Shown: positions 42,202 to 52,043, counted from the first letter of the stretch. The stretch is 64,000 nucleotides of DNA from Bacteroidota bacterium (GCA_021324735.1 JAJPIO010000009.1:62001-126000); one strand, 5' to 3'. Translations and numbers: made by a program. The notes: a model not told the origin generated them from the letters alone.

Positions 42202-42735
42202 ATGAACATTCGCGCACTAGTTATCGCTGCATTGCTTTTGGCTGGAAGCAGTTTGACTGCCTTTGGTCAGATGCAATTGCAGAGAAGCGTGATCGGCTCC
42301 GGTATGACCCCGGGCATCGTAACGATCAACGGCACTACGTATGCTGTTGACGGCACGATCGGCCAGGCGGTCATCGGTCCGGCGATTGGAACTCCATTCG
42401 CTGCCTATCAAGGTTTTTGGTATACTCTGCCAAAGCCGACGGGTGACGTAAGGGTAGGTCCGAACACCGACGGTTTCGCTCTCGAGCAGAACTATCCGAA
42501 TCCGTTCAATCCATCAACGACCATTAAGTATTCCGTTGCGGAGCGCACGAAAGTTACTATTCGTGTGATGAACCTCCTCGGCGAGCAAGTCAAGATGATC
42601 GTTGATAACGAGACGAAGGATCCGGGTGAGTATCAAGCTGATTTCTACGCGGACGATCTTCCTTCCGGAACATACATCTATCGCATGGATGCAGGGAATT
42701 TCTCGGCTTCCAAGCGGATGGTGCTCTTGAAGTAA
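42202..42735 (+). CDS. Small secreted protein with T9SS type A sorting domain
   Basis: 177 residues. Signal peptide (LVIAALLLAGSSLTAFGQ) followed by a short domain with SVIGSGMTPGIVTINGTTYA and TIGQAVIGPA, resembling the short N-terminal segment of several Chlorobi-group proteins. The C-terminal sorting domain is LEQNYPNPFNPSTTIKYSVA, MNLLGEQVKMI, LPSGTYIYRMDAG, SASKRMVLLK. The domain is the strongest lineage marker in the window. Function of the N-terminal part unknown. A terminator follows. Confidence 0.88.
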   Translation: MNIRALVIAALLLAGSSLTAFGQMQLQRSVIGSGMTPGIVTINGTTYAVDGTIGQAVIGPAIGTPFAAYQGFWYTLPKPTGDVRVGPNTDGFALEQNYPNPFNPSTTIKYSVAERTKVTIRVMNLLGEQVKMIVDNETKDPGEYQADFYADDLPSGTYIYRMDAGNFSASKRMVLLK

Positions 42736-42890
42736 CTTAGAGTGACTTCGGTCGCTCGAGCCCTGAAGATCAGTGTGGTAATGAGAGATCATTATCATAT
42801 TGCATTCGGCGAGAGAACGGATAGACATCACACGATGGACTATCCGGGATGATCGACCATCCTAACGGAGCAATCATGATCGTTCCGTTG

Positions 42891-42924
42891 AGAACCTCCT
42901 CAATTCGAGGAGGTTCTTGTTTTT
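42891..42924 (+). terminator. Intrinsic terminator after the T9SS gene
   Basis: AGAACCTCCTC (42891-42901) pairs perfectly with GAGGAGGTTCT (42907-42917) around a 5-base loop, followed by TGTTTTTA. Confidence 0.9.
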
Positions 42925-42934
42925 AAAAAGCGTA

Positions 42935-44413
42935 TTAGTACGAACGTGGTGAGATCGGCTTGCCCGCTTCAAAATCGAAGAGAGTTTTCTGAGTGAGGTC
43001 GGCGAGCGCAAGACGCTCGGCAACTTCTGCAGCAAGTGCAGAGAGGCGTGCCCGCGTTAAGCGTCCCTGTGCGAGAGCAAGGTCCTGCGACGTGATCTTG
43101 CCAAGATCGAATCGATCCCGCGAGAGAGAGTATGCTTTTTCGGCCACCTCAACCGATTTTTTAGCTACGTCCACCTGTTGCTTCGCTGCTTCTATCTGGT
43201 CGATAGCGCTCAAGACTTCTTGCCTGACCTGTTGCTCCTTCAGCGAAAGCTCGACTTGGCTAAGTTCTACACTGCTTTCAGCGGCTTCCATTTTAGAGGA
43301 ATGAGCGCCCCAATCGAAAAGAGGGACCGTGAGGGACAATGTCAGCCCCCGATTGATAAAGGGATTATCCGTAAGAAGCGAAAGAAGCGCAGCGTTTTGC
43401 GAAAGTCCGAACGAGCCTGTAAGGGAAGCATTGATCGTCCGCTCGTTTCCGGTTCGTGCCATATTATCTTCGCTTAGCACGATCGATTGCCGCACACCGA
43501 GCAGATCGGCTCGTTTTTCGAGAGCGATCTTCACAGCTTGATCTCGATCGATCGTGACCGAAACATTCGGAAGAGAATCGATCTTTGCTGTAAGTGAATC
43601 AGAAAAGGGTACTCCAAGCGCGATCTCGAGATCGCGCTGTGCTGCTGTATACGATCGTTTACGATCGAACAGGTCGGTGCGCGCGGCAGCAAGGTCCGCT
43701 TCCAGTTGCAGCTTATCGACTTCGGCGATGAGTCCGGCTTTGAACTTACGATCCGCGAGATCGTAATTCGATTCGCTCGAGGTTACTTCATCCTGTTGTA
43801 TCTGTAGCTGCTGACCGGCTTGGTAAAGAGTATAAAATAGACTTTCAATGCTGTAATTAAGCGTTGCCCACGCGGAGGTGTAACTCGCTGAAGCAGCATC
43901 GAGCGCCATATCGGATTCCTTAGCCGTGAGCGCCATCTCGTTCGTTTTAAAGATCGGTTGATCGAGCGATACTGTGCCTAAGCCAAGATAATCATTGATC
44001 GCCGATCCGCCCGTACCAAGCTGTGTACGGCGGTAGACGTTACTATTGATAGTAAGCGTACCTCCGGTCCACAAAATAGGTTGTGTAATATTAAGGCCCG
44101 GCCCAAACTGAGTGACGCGCTCGCTAAGAAGATCGGTGAGCCCAGTGACAGGATTGTATATTGGAGTAGTGTTATCGGAATAAATGGGAGCTGCCAATGA
44201 CAAGTCCACCTTCGTACCCAACGACCGCGAGGATGCTTCCGCATTTGCTTTTGCGATCTCGTACTTTCGCTTCGCCTCAAAGATCGAGGGCGATTGCTTG
44301 TATGCGATCTGCAAACAATCATCGAGAGAGATCGCCCGCTGGCTAAAACCCGTAGACACCGTAATCGAAACGATGATCAGCGCAAGCGATAGACAAATAC
44401 AAATCTTACTCAT
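42935..44413 (-). CDS. TolC-family outer-membrane efflux protein
   Basis: About 492 residues from ATG 44413 (MSKICICLSLALIIVS), which overlaps the upstream gene's stop by 8 bases; the longer open frame to 44488 runs into that gene and is rejected. Signal peptide up to about FSQ, then ISLDDCLQIAYKQSPSIFEA, the typical TolC/OEP opening, and two OEP helical repeats with coiled coils (for example SSVELSQVELSLKEQQVRQE). Forms the outer-membrane channel of the efflux system encoded by the two genes upstream. Confidence 0.92.
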   Translation of the reverse strand: MSKICICLSLALIIVSITVSTGFSQRAISLDDCLQIAYKQSPSIFEAKRKYEIAKANAEASSRSLGTKVDLSLAAPIYSDNTTPIYNPVTGLTDLLSERVTQFGPGLNITQPILWTGGTLTINSNVYRRTQLGTGGSAINDYLGLGTVSLDQPIFKTNEMALTAKESDMALDAASASYTSAWATLNYSIESLFYTLYQAGQQLQIQQDEVTSSESNYDLADRKFKAGLIAEVDKLQLEADLAAARTDLFDRKRSYTAAQRDLEIALGVPFSDSLTAKIDSLPNVSVTIDRDQAVKIALEKRADLLGVRQSIVLSEDNMARTGNERTINASLTGSFGLSQNAALLSLLTDNPFINRGLTLSLTVPLFDWGAHSSKMEAAESSVELSQVELSLKEQQVRQEVLSAIDQIEAAKQQVDVAKKSVEVAEKAYSLSRDRFDLGKITSQDLALAQGRLTRARLSALAAEVAERLALADLTQKTLFDFEAGKPISPRSY

Positions 44414-45719
44414 AACGAAGTGCTTCGATCGGGTCTTTACGAGCGGCCTGGCGAGCGGGATAATAACCGAAACCAATACCGGTGGCAACGCTGACGCTGA
44501 ACGCGAGTATCATGGAAAGCGGGGTAACGATCGTGCGCCAATCCGCATACGACGAGATGGCTTGCGTCATCGCATAGCCGATGGCAAGCCCCATAACGCC
44601 ACCGGACATCGATAGAATAAGTGCCTCGGTCAGAAACTGCGCGGCTACGGTCCGTGATGTTGCACCCAGCGCGCGGCGAATACCGATTTCGTGCGTGCGT
44701 TCGAGTACGCTCGCTAGCATTATATTCATAATGCCAATACCACCAACGATAAGGGAAATACTGGCTATGGCCAGCATTACAACATTGAAGATACGCTCGG
44801 TTGCCTGGGATTGTTCAAGCAATGCTTCCGGTACCGTGACTGCAAAATCCTCCGCTTTATTATGCCGGCGCGTTAAGATGCGGCCAATGACTGCTGCTGC
44901 GGCATTTGCATCGGCATCGCGGTGCAGCGCGATCGTGATCTCGTCGATGGGGGATTGTATTTTATTCTGATCGGCAAGCGACCACCCACCACCGGAAAAC
45001 GAAAACTTGCTACCAACTTTGATCGGGTCTTTTTCGCGACCGAACTTCATCTCTGATGTAGTGACGGGAATAAATACATCCAGATTTTGATCACGAGACG
45101 CGAGACCAGACGATTTTGCGGCTTCTCCTTTAGGAGCCAAGACACCGATCACTGTAAACCATTCATCACCCAGTTTAACATGTTCGCCAAGTGACTGGTG
45201 AAAACCGAAGAGCTTTTGCTTTACGCTTGCGCCGATCACACAATTATTTGCCGTTTCCGAAAGGTCCATTTGCGTGACAAATCGACCTTGTGTTACCCGT
45301 GCCGGATAGACATTCGTGTAATTAGGCGTAACGCCCAAGACCGTAACATCTGCGTGTTCGCCACCGAAGAACGCGAGCTTTTTTTGCTCCGATACCGCTT
45401 CGACCGATTCGGCAAACGAGCATTCCGCCTTGATCGCCTGGGCATCTTTAATTGTAAGACCCTCCGAGTTTGTGACCTTCGTTGGCTGCTGACCTTGTGT
45501 GGAAGGCGGTTCGGGTGAGACCGCCCGCACTATTATATTGTGCAATCCGAGAATAGAGATTTGTTCGAGGGTTTCCTGTCGCGCTCCTTCTCCGATCGAG
45601 AGCATTGCAACGACAGCACCGACACCGAACACGATACCGAGAATGGTCAGGAGCGAGCGCACTTTATGCGCCTGCACGCTCGCGATGCTCATTCGGAAAA
45701 TTTCTGAAAGGCTAAGCAA
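44406..45719 (-). CDS. MacB/FtsX-type ABC transporter permease
   Basis: 437 residues. N-terminal helix with AHKVRSLLTILGIVFGVGAVVAMLS (MacB_PCD signature), a large periplasmic domain, then FtsX-fold helices with IMNIMLASVLERTHEIGIRRALGATSR at about residues 335-361. There is no ATP-binding domain in the protein, and none beside it. Works with the adaptor upstream and the TolC-like channel downstream. Confidence 0.93.
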   Translation of the reverse strand: MLSLSEIFRMSIASVQAHKVRSLLTILGIVFGVGAVVAMLSIGEGARQETLEQISILGLHNIIVRAVSPEPPSTQGQQPTKVTNSEGLTIKDAQAIKAECSFAESVEAVSEQKKLAFFGGEHADVTVLGVTPNYTNVYPARVTQGRFVTQMDLSETANNCVIGASVKQKLFGFHQSLGEHVKLGDEWFTVIGVLAPKGEAAKSSGLASRDQNLDVFIPVTTSEMKFGREKDPIKVGSKFSFSGGGWSLADQNKIQSPIDEITIALHRDADANAAAAVIGRILTRRHNKAEDFAVTVPEALLEQSQATERIFNVVMLAIASISLIVGGIGIMNIMLASVLERTHEIGIRRALGATSRTVAAQFLTEALILSMSGGVMGLAIGYAMTQAISSYADWRTIVTPLSMILAFSVSVATGIGFGYYPARQAARKDPIEALRYE

Positions 45720-45746
45720 AGGTTGGTCGTAAAAATGGGTTGTAGC

Positions 45747-47120
45747 TTAGCTCTTTTTTATTTCAGCCGATTGTTTCGGCTTTGAGTCGTCCTGCGCCGT
45801 GGCATTCGGGTCGGAAAGGCTTACGCTTTCTCCTTCCTTGACTCCGCTTATAATGCGAATGAAGTTATCATTTTTTTCGGCGGTTTTGACAGCGCGTTTT
45901 TCGAATCCAGAACCGCTTTCGACGTAGACCACTGGTTTACCGCCATCATCAAATACCGCCTCGATAGGGACGGAGACAACATTCGGGATTGTACTTACCA
46001 GAATTCGAGCCGAGACCGTCATGCCTGGTTTTAGAATGGAATCGGCCTGATCGATATCGGCAAGCACTTCAAAGACCTTCACACTCGGGTTCGATTCTTT
46101 CGGGTTTCCGATCGAAGCGACCGTCTTTACTTTACCGGAGAATTTTCGATCCGGAAAAGCATCGAGGCGCACTTCGACTGGTTGTCCAACTTTTACTTTA
46201 CTGATATCGACCTCGTTCACTTCGAGGACGGCTTGCATGTGCGAGAGATCGGGCAGGAGCATAACGGGCTGGCCGCCCCAGCACTGGTCTCCACGAACGA
46301 ATTTCTTACCGGTGCTCCAATTACGCTGATAGACGATGAGTCCTGCGGCCGGCGCATGGACAGTCAGTTTACCTGCATCAGCGGTTGCCTGATCGAGCGA
46401 CGATTGGATTTGAGCGATCTTCAGGTTAAGCGTTGCAAGTTCGCTCTTTCGCACCTGCGATTTGCCTTTCAGGTTATCCTTTGCCTGCTTGTACGCGATC
46501 TCCGCTTTTTTAAGTTCGAGTTTGGACTCTCTCTGCTTCGACTCCGATTCGAACTTCATATTCTCGTCCGAGAGCTTTGCCAATTGGTATCCTAACTCCG
46601 CATTCTCATACGCCATCTGTGCATCTTCCGCATCCGACTTTTGCTGTGCCTGAAGCTTTTGCAGATCGGCCTGAGCGGATTTCAGATCGTTCACTTTGTC
46701 GTTGATCGTTTTAAGTTGGTCTGCCGGATCGAAGGAGACAAGCAGGGCACCAGAGTCTACTCGTGTGCCTTCCGGAGCAAGGTATTGGATCGCAAGCTGC
46801 ATGCGACCGGCAGAGCCCATCACCGGAGCAGTTACCGAGCGTGAATGTTCGGCCTCTAATTCACCTGTTTCAACAACTACGATGTCGAACTGTCCTCGCG
46901 TGACTTTGGCGGTTAAATGTGTTGCCGGTTTGCCGGAAAGAACTCCGCGAGCAACGAAGTAAAGCACGAATGCTCCCACTACAATAGCTGCGATCTTGAG
47001 CAGCTTTTTTGTCGGCCGCTTGCCGATAGGGGAGACGGGTGATGATACGGGACCGGACGAAACCGTCATATTGCTCGGGAAACCAGATTTTGCCGGACTA
47101 ACAGGACGAGATGGATTCAT
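45747..47120 (-). CDS. HlyD/MacA-type efflux adaptor (membrane fusion protein)
   Basis: 457 residues. One N-terminal membrane helix (LLKIAAIVVGAFVLYFVARG, about residues 35-54) anchors a periplasmic protein. Biotinyl-lipoyl halves (GELEAEHSRSVTAPVMGSAG and VHAPAAGLIVYQRNW) flank a long coiled coil of about 120 residues rich in Lys/Glu/Gln. The C-terminal beta-barrel has AVLEVNEVDISKVKVGQPVE. First gene of the efflux operon. Confidence 0.92.
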   Translation of the reverse strand: MNPSRPVSPAKSGFPSNMTVSSGPVSSPVSPIGKRPTKKLLKIAAIVVGAFVLYFVARGVLSGKPATHLTAKVTRGQFDIVVVETGELEAEHSRSVTAPVMGSAGRMQLAIQYLAPEGTRVDSGALLVSFDPADQLKTINDKVNDLKSAQADLQKLQAQQKSDAEDAQMAYENAELGYQLAKLSDENMKFESESKQRESKLELKKAEIAYKQAKDNLKGKSQVRKSELATLNLKIAQIQSSLDQATADAGKLTVHAPAAGLIVYQRNWSTGKKFVRGDQCWGGQPVMLLPDLSHMQAVLEVNEVDISKVKVGQPVEVRLDAFPDRKFSGKVKTVASIGNPKESNPSVKVFEVLADIDQADSILKPGMTVSARILVSTIPNVVSVPIEAVFDDGGKPVVYVESGSGFEKRAVKTAEKNDNFIRIISGVKEGESVSLSDPNATAQDDSKPKQSAEIKKS

Positions 47121-47358
47121 GTGAAAAGCAACTAATCGTTCTCCAAACGCCGCTCTTGGTAGAATGTTTCAAAGGTCTCTTTCTCGATCATTGCAAGCTT
47201 GTTTATAAATGCTTTGTCTTTGGGAAGCATAAAAAGAGTAAAGTATTTACAAAACCAGTTGCAAGATTTTTTTATAGAAGCGTTGCTTATACAACAAAAA
47301 AAGGCCTCTCTGCTCAAAAACCACACACGGTATAAGGATTGACCTATAGCTTCGGTGC

Positions 47359-48009
47359 ATGAAAAAGCGTCTCCTTATCATAGCAGCGACTTTATTTATT
47401 TTCGCTCTAAACCCGCTTGCAATAACGAGTGTGTTCTCGAAAGTTCTACCAAAGTTAGAGCACTCTCCTGGCGCCAATTCTAAGCAAAAGATGCTATATA
47501 TATTGCATCATTCCGATCGATCGGTAATGCGCCTTGCGGGGACGACACAGATCAATAGTTGGACAATGACGGCCGAGAACGTTCAAGGTACCTGTGAGAT
47601 CGGTCTTTCTTCCGATCACGAATTGAGTGAGATCGATCAGCTTTCATTCCGACTGGCGGTCCACGATCTTAAGGGGGACAGCAAAGCAATGGAGAATGAA
47701 GCGTATCACTCCCTTAAAGCCGACGAATATCAGGAAATTACATTCAATCTTATCTCGGCGAAGGTCACACGCCAGAATAACGAACTATATCATTTGGAAG
47801 CTCTTGGTAATCTTACTGTGGCCGGGGTAACGAAGACGATCACATTAACGGGATTCTCCAAGTTCGTCTACGGCGAATCGATCTCATTCAGTGGATCGAC
47901 GGTTCTGCATATGTCCGATTTTAAGATCGAGCGGCCATACGTTCTCTTTGGCCTTATTCGAGCGCGGGATGAAATGACGCTCAGCTACAATTTAAGCTTC
48001 TCGAAATAA
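47359..48009 (+). CDS. YceI-family exported protein
   Basis: 216 residues. Signal peptide LLIIAATLFIFALNPLA. YceI lipocalin-like features: GTTQINSWTMTAENVQGTCE, FRLAVHDLKGDSKAMENEAY and LGNLTVAGVTKTITLTG, the last close to the GxLTIxGVTKxVxLxV signature. YceI proteins bind polyisoprenoid-like lipids in the periplasm. Ends 17 bases before the tRNA gene. Confidence 0.85.
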   Translation: MKKRLLIIAATLFIFALNPLAITSVFSKVLPKLEHSPGANSKQKMLYILHHSDRSVMRLAGTTQINSWTMTAENVQGTCEIGLSSDHELSEIDQLSFRLAVHDLKGDSKAMENEAYHSLKADEYQEITFNLISAKVTRQNNELYHLEALGNLTVAGVTKTITLTGFSKFVYGESISFSGSTVLHMSDFKIERPYVLFGLIRARDEMTLSYNLSFSK

Positions 48010-48026
48010 GAGACAAAGAGTTGTTG

Positions 48027-48099
48027 CGCACCCGCAGGGACTCGAACCCCGAACCCTCAGTTCCGAAGACTGATGCTCTATCCATTGAGCTACGGGTGC
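48027..48099 (-). tRNA. tRNA-Arg (anticodon TCG)
   Basis: 73 bases. Acceptor GCACCCG/CGGGTGC is perfect, D-arm GCTC/GAGC, anticodon stem TCAGT/ACTGA around loop CTTCGGA (anticodon TCG, reading CGA and probably other CGN codons), and T-loop GTTCGAGTCC-type. The discriminator is G and the next bases are CAA, so CCA is not encoded. Confidence 0.95.
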
Positions 48100-48154
48100 A
48101 ATAAGAATGTGCATTCTTATTTTAGAACAAATACGCTTGCTAAAATATTGCCAG

Positions 48155-49420
48155 TCAAACTGGTACTTGAACGGTAGTTCGTCGTTCCACTGAACGGGCA
48201 TGTGCTTCGAGCCCTTCCATCCGAGCGAGGGCGATCATGTCGTTTGCGGCTTGAGGCTCAACGCTGGATAATTCCATCCAGGTACAAACTCGAAGAAAAT
48301 CAAAAACAGAAAGGCCGCCTCGAAGTGTGGCCGAGGCCTGTGTCGGAAGAACGTGGTTGGGGCCTATACCATAATCTCCAAAGGCCTCAGCGCTGATCGG
48401 TCCCAGAAATAGACCACCGTAGTTTTTAAGAAGAGGTCGTATTCCCGATATATTCTCGATCTGGATAGATAAGTGTTCCGGAGCTAATGCGTTACACATG
48501 GTTGCTGCCATCTCTTCATTCTTCGCAACCACACAAAAGCCGTTGGCCAATGCAGCTTCGGCAATGGCTCGCGATGGAAGAGATCGTAATTGTATTGCAA
48601 GCTCGTGATTCACAGCAGGAATTAGCAGGCGATCGAGCACGATCAATCCCACTCGCGCATCCGGATCGTGTTCTGCTTGCGCCAGCAGATCCGCTGCAAT
48701 GGTTGCAGGATCACTGGTTTCATCTGCTACAATTACAAGTTCAGAGGGCCCAGCCAGCATATCGATCTTTACTTCACCAGAGACGATCTTCTTAGCAGCG
48801 GTCACCCATCGATTTCCGGGCCCGACGATGATGTCGTATTTCGGAATCGATTCGGTCCCAAACGCTGCGGCAGCGATGGCCTGAGCTCCCCCAATAGCCA
48901 GGAGCGCATCTGCCCCGCCAATGGCAGCCGCCGCTAATGTCTGAATGGTAGGGCGAGGAGAAAGTACCCATACTGTCTCGACGCCGGCGGCACGCGCTGT
49001 AACCGTTGTCATAAGTACGCTGGAGGGCAGGGGGTACAATCCGCCCGGCGCATAACAGGCTGCTGATCGAAGAGGCACTATCGTGTGACCAGCGAACCCA
49101 CCTTCAATGGGAAGAGTGAGATCGTTAAGCGATCTCCTCTGTGCTTCTGCAAATCGGTAAATACGATCGCGAGTCCGCTCGAGAACCTTTCGTTCGAAGG
49201 CATCTAACGTAGTAGCTGCTTCCAGTAATTCGTTCTTATGAATAATATATCCTTCATCTCCGGTTAGATCTCCAAAACGTTTTGCATAATCAAGAAGCGC
49301 ACGATCGCCGTACGTTCGAACATCGGTGACAATATCCGTAACGATCGGCATGATCTCATCGAGTGATGATAAGCTTCGCGCTTCGATCGCTTTTTCCCAG
49401 GTAACTTCCGTTAAGAGCAT
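48155..49420 (-). CDS. hisD: Histidinol dehydrogenase
   Basis: 421 residues, normal length. [48 protein letters not shown], the Zn ligands in [12 protein letters not shown] and [19 protein letters not shown], and [10 protein letters not shown] are all present. Oxidises histidinol to histidine in two steps. Starts 3 bases after the HisA-I-E stop. Last gene of the his operon. Confidence 0.96.
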   Translation of the reverse strand: MLLTEVTWEKAIEARSLSSLDEIMPIVTDIVTDVRTYGDRALLDYAKRFGDLTGDEGYIIHKNELLEAATTLDAFERKVLERTRDRIYRFAEAQRRSLNDLTLPIEGGFAGHTIVPLRSAACYAPGGLYPLPSSVLMTTVTARAAGVETVWVLSPRPTIQTLAAAAIGGADALLAIGGAQAIAAAAFGTESIPKYDIIVGPGNRWVTAAKKIVSGEVKIDMLAGPSELVIVADETSDPATIAADLLAQAEHDPDARVGLIVLDRLLIPAVNHELAIQLRSLPSRAIAEAALANGFCVVAKNEEMAATMCNALAPEHLSIQIENISGIRPLLKNYGGLFLGPISAEAFGDYGIGPNHVLPTQASATLRGGLSVFDFLRVCTWMELSSVEPQAANDMIALARMEGLEAHARSVERRTTVQVPV

Positions 49421-49423
49421 AGG

Positions 49424-50689
49424 TCAATGTGAGTATTCTTTTATATTTCCAGGTCGGCGTGTGACGGTAAGCGATCGGCGGTCTAATTCCGATTCTATCT
49501 CTCGAAAAGAGATCCCATTCCGAAGCAATTCTACCAGTAGAAAGTATAGCACGTCAGCAGCTTCGTCGCTATGTTCACGTTTGGTTTTTGCTTCGATAAA
49601 TTCGATCGCTTCTTCATGCAACTTTGCTGACAACAATTCGGGCGATGTAAGCAGACGGTTGGTATAGGAGCCTGGAATTGGCGTGCTCATTCGCTTCTGG
49701 AGACGAGCCTCCAAAGCTTGAATACCCTTCAGATCTCCCCAGCACGTTTGCCAATTATTATGACAAAAGCCATCACCATGCTGCCGAACGACGAACCGCA
49801 ACGTATCACGATCGCAGTCGAGATCGACGTGCAGCAGTTCCTGCCCATTGCCGGACGATTCGCCTTTCTTCCATAACCCGCGCGTGCGCGATTGATAGAA
49901 ACCAGATTTGTTCTTTATAGCCGCTCGCAAGCTCTCTTTATTGGAGTACGTAAGACCCAGCGCACTGCCATGCTCATTGACGACGACCGTTGGCCATAGC
50001 CCGTCGGGCCGGTCTGATCTTAACATCTCCGCAAGCGCATCGGCAAGATCGAATGAGCCAGTATAGAGCGCCATACCCACTTGCGCATCGATTCCTACTT
50101 TATCGAGTTCGGCAATTTCTTTTGCTGAGGAGATGCCTCCGGCAACGGTAAGAGAAACGTCACCAGCCAGAGCTTTTAGTGCGACCGCAGTTTCTAAGTC
50201 GATACCCTGCATTCGCCCTTCTCGTTCGATAAAGGTTACAAGGAAACCGCCAGTATATTCTCGAAGCTCTACGATTCGATCGAAGATGTTTTGTCCGGAG
50301 CGTCGTGTCCAACCGTGAGTTTGTATTTCGCCATTCAAGCAGTCGAGTGCCACGATGGTGCGTTCTCGTGGCAGTTCGCGCAGCAGTTCTTTACTGGCAG
50401 CGGTGCCGAGAATGATCTTGGAAGCACCGCGATCTAACCACGTAGTTGCTTTCTCGAGGGAGCGAATGCCACCACCAACTCTTGCGCTGCATTTCTGAAG
50501 TATATTAGAAATTAGCTCTTCGTTCGAACCGCTACCCATTGCAGCATCGAGGTCGATGATCGCAACTTCGCCGATAAGATTAAACTCTTCAGCGATAGGC
50601 ACCGGATTGCCAGCATCGATCACTTGTTCTTTACCACCAATAAGCTGGACGGCAGAACCGTGACGAATGTCTATAGAAGGAATGATCAT
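49424..50689 (-). CDS. hisAIE: Fused HisA - HisI - HisE (isomerase, PRA-CH, PRA-PH)
   Basis: 421 residues in one frame. HisA region (1-about 225): MIIPSIDIRHGSAVQLIGG with Asp7, VGGGIRS, ILGTAA, VALDCLNGEIQTHGW and TVAGGISS. The strand normally reading TDI is VTFIEREGRMQGID, so that position diverges. HisI (about 230-320): LGLTYSNKESL, YQSRTRGLWKKGESSGNGQE, metal site LDCDRD and GFCHNNWQTCWG. HisE (about 335-421): YTNRLLTSPELLSAKLHEEA, DEAADVLYFLLVELLRN and RRSLTVTRRPGN. It would give steps 2, 3 and 4. As I recall it, the HisI-HisE half is close in wording to fungal HIS4, and hisD follows at once. ATG overlaps the hisF stop. Confidence 0.93.
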   Translation of the reverse strand: MIIPSIDIRHGSAVQLIGGKEQVIDAGNPVPIAEEFNLIGEVAIIDLDAAMGSGSNEELISNILQKCSARVGGGIRSLEKATTWLDRGASKIILGTAASKELLRELPRERTIVALDCLNGEIQTHGWTRRSGQNIFDRIVELREYTGGFLVTFIEREGRMQGIDLETAVALKALAGDVSLTVAGGISSAKEIAELDKVGIDAQVGMALYTGSFDLADALAEMLRSDRPDGLWPTVVVNEHGSALGLTYSNKESLRAAIKNKSGFYQSRTRGLWKKGESSGNGQELLHVDLDCDRDTLRFVVRQHGDGFCHNNWQTCWGDLKGIQALEARLQKRMSTPIPGSYTNRLLTSPELLSAKLHEEAIEFIEAKTKREHSDEAADVLYFLLVELLRNGISFREIESELDRRSLTVTRRPGNIKEYSH

Positions 50690-51438
50690 AACCGTATTGG
50701 AAGTCCTTGTTTTGAAAGGGAGTGTTTTAGGTTGGAAATAGTATATTCTCCATCGTGAAAGATGGAAGCCGCCAGAAGGCCACTCGCACCCGCGTTGTAG
50801 GCAGCGACAAAATCGGCTGGTGCGGCTGCTCCCCCGGAAGCAATGACAGGCACGCTAACCGCCGCAGTAATTGCTTCTATTAGAGTAGTATCGTATCCGG
50901 AGCGAGTGCCATCCTTATCCCAACTGGTAAGAAGTATTTCACCCGCTCCTCGCTCCACCGCTTCGCGAGCCCAGTCGATCGCCGATCGATCATGCCGCTT
51001 GTTGCCGCTTCCGGTTGCAATGATCCAATGATCGTCCCAAGCCATCGCATCGATGGCAACTACTGCACATTGGCTTCCAAAGCGCTCGGCTACCGCTGTG
51101 ATGATATCCGGTTCTTGAACGGCTGCGCTATTGATGCTGATCTTATCCGCTCCGGCTTCCAGAAGTGATTCGCAATCTGTTATAGATCGAACGCCACCAC
51201 CGGCCGTCAGTGGAATAGAAAGCACGCTTCGCAATTCTCGCACGATCGAGACGCGATTCTTTCGTCCCTCGATCGTAGCAGAAATATCAAGCACCACCAA
51301 TTCATCAGCTCCGTCGCGTTCGTATCTCTCGGCAAGTAACGCAGGAGAGCCCAGTGAACGAAGGTTACTGAATCGTACGCCTTTTACTACCACGCCATCA
51401 CTGCAATCGAGGCATGGTATAATACGAGCAGTCAGCAC
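50686..51438 (-). CDS. hisF: Imidazole glycerol phosphate synthase subunit HisF
   Basis: 250 residues, TIM barrel. MLTARIIPCLDCSDGVVVKG with catalytic Asp11 and VVAIDAMAWDDHW with the second Asp near 130; TAGGGVRS and ASGGAAAPADF phosphate loops. Cyclase half of the HisHF enzyme. Overlaps hisH by 7 bases and the fusion gene by 4. Confidence 0.96.
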   Translation of the reverse strand: MLTARIIPCLDCSDGVVVKGVRFSNLRSLGSPALLAERYERDGADELVVLDISATIEGRKNRVSIVRELRSVLSIPLTAGGGVRSITDCESLLEAGADKISINSAAVQEPDIITAVAERFGSQCAVVAIDAMAWDDHWIIATGSGNKRHDRSAIDWAREAVERGAGEILLTSWDKDGTRSGYDTTLIEAITAAVSVPVIASGGAAAPADFVAAYNAGASGLLAASIFHDGEYTISNLKHSLSKQGLPIRL

Positions 51439-52043
51439 TCTGTACTCCCTTCAAGCCATCGCCGAATGAGCGCTGCTCCCCAGGAGCCGGAAAGCTCCGG
51501 ATGAAATTGGCAGGCGAGAATATTCGAAGTCTCAAATGCCGCGATAAACGAAGTACCGTAATCGGTTACTGCAACCTCTGCATTGAAAGGGGTAGAGTTC
51601 GGAAGATAATAAGAATGTGCAAAATATGCAAAGCCAGACGTAAGCCAACGTGAGTTGTTCGTCTGAACTTGATTCCAGCCGAGATGCGGCGTGCGCGTAC
51701 CCGTAGCGAAGCGTTTAATAGTGCCAGGCAGTATTGAAAGCCCTTTAACATTCCGAGTTTCCTCGCTAGCGTCGAACAGGAGTTGCATTCCAAGACATAT
51801 AGCAAGCGTAGGAACGCCACCTTGTATTTTCTCTATCAATACCTTTTCCAGATCGGAATTGCGGAGAGCGGTCATAACTGCTCCGAAAGAACCGACACCA
51901 GGTAGTACAATTTTCTCCGCTTGCTTAAGGAGCTTCGAGTTGTTTGCAACGTGTATCGAAGCACCGGCTCGAGTAAGTGCAGTACATACAGAGGCCAGAT
52001 TCGAAGTGCCGGTTTGTACGATCGTTACTATCGGTTTACTCAT
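51432..52043 (-). CDS. hisH: Imidazole glycerol phosphate synthase subunit HisH
   Basis: 203 residues, class I glutamine amidotransferase. Nucleophile Cys in LAICLGMQLLFD and the His/Glu pair in CQFHPELSGSWG. PGVGSFGAVMTALR is the family P-loop-like element. Supplies ammonia to HisF. Overlaps hisB by 8 bases. Confidence 0.95.
   Translation of the reverse strand: MSKPIVTIVQTGTSNLASVCTALTRAGASIHVANNSKLLKQAEKIVLPGVGSFGAVMTALRNSDLEKVLIEKIQGGVPTLAICLGMQLLFDASEETRNVKGLSILPGTIKRFATGTRTPHLGWNQVQTNNSRWLTSGFAYFAHSYYLPNSTPFNAEVAVTDYGTSFIAAFETSNILACQFHPELSGSWGAALIRRWLEGSTEC

Noticed and set aside
44414-44488. 25-residue N-terminal extension of the TolC-like protein
   Set aside because: It lies within the upstream permease gene; the signal peptide begins at the ATG at 44413.
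47132-47326. 64-residue minus-strand frame before the YceI gene
   Set aside because: Low-complexity Phe/Lys-rich composition, no ribosome site, no known family; likely chance. The rest of 47121-47358 holds no visible gene.
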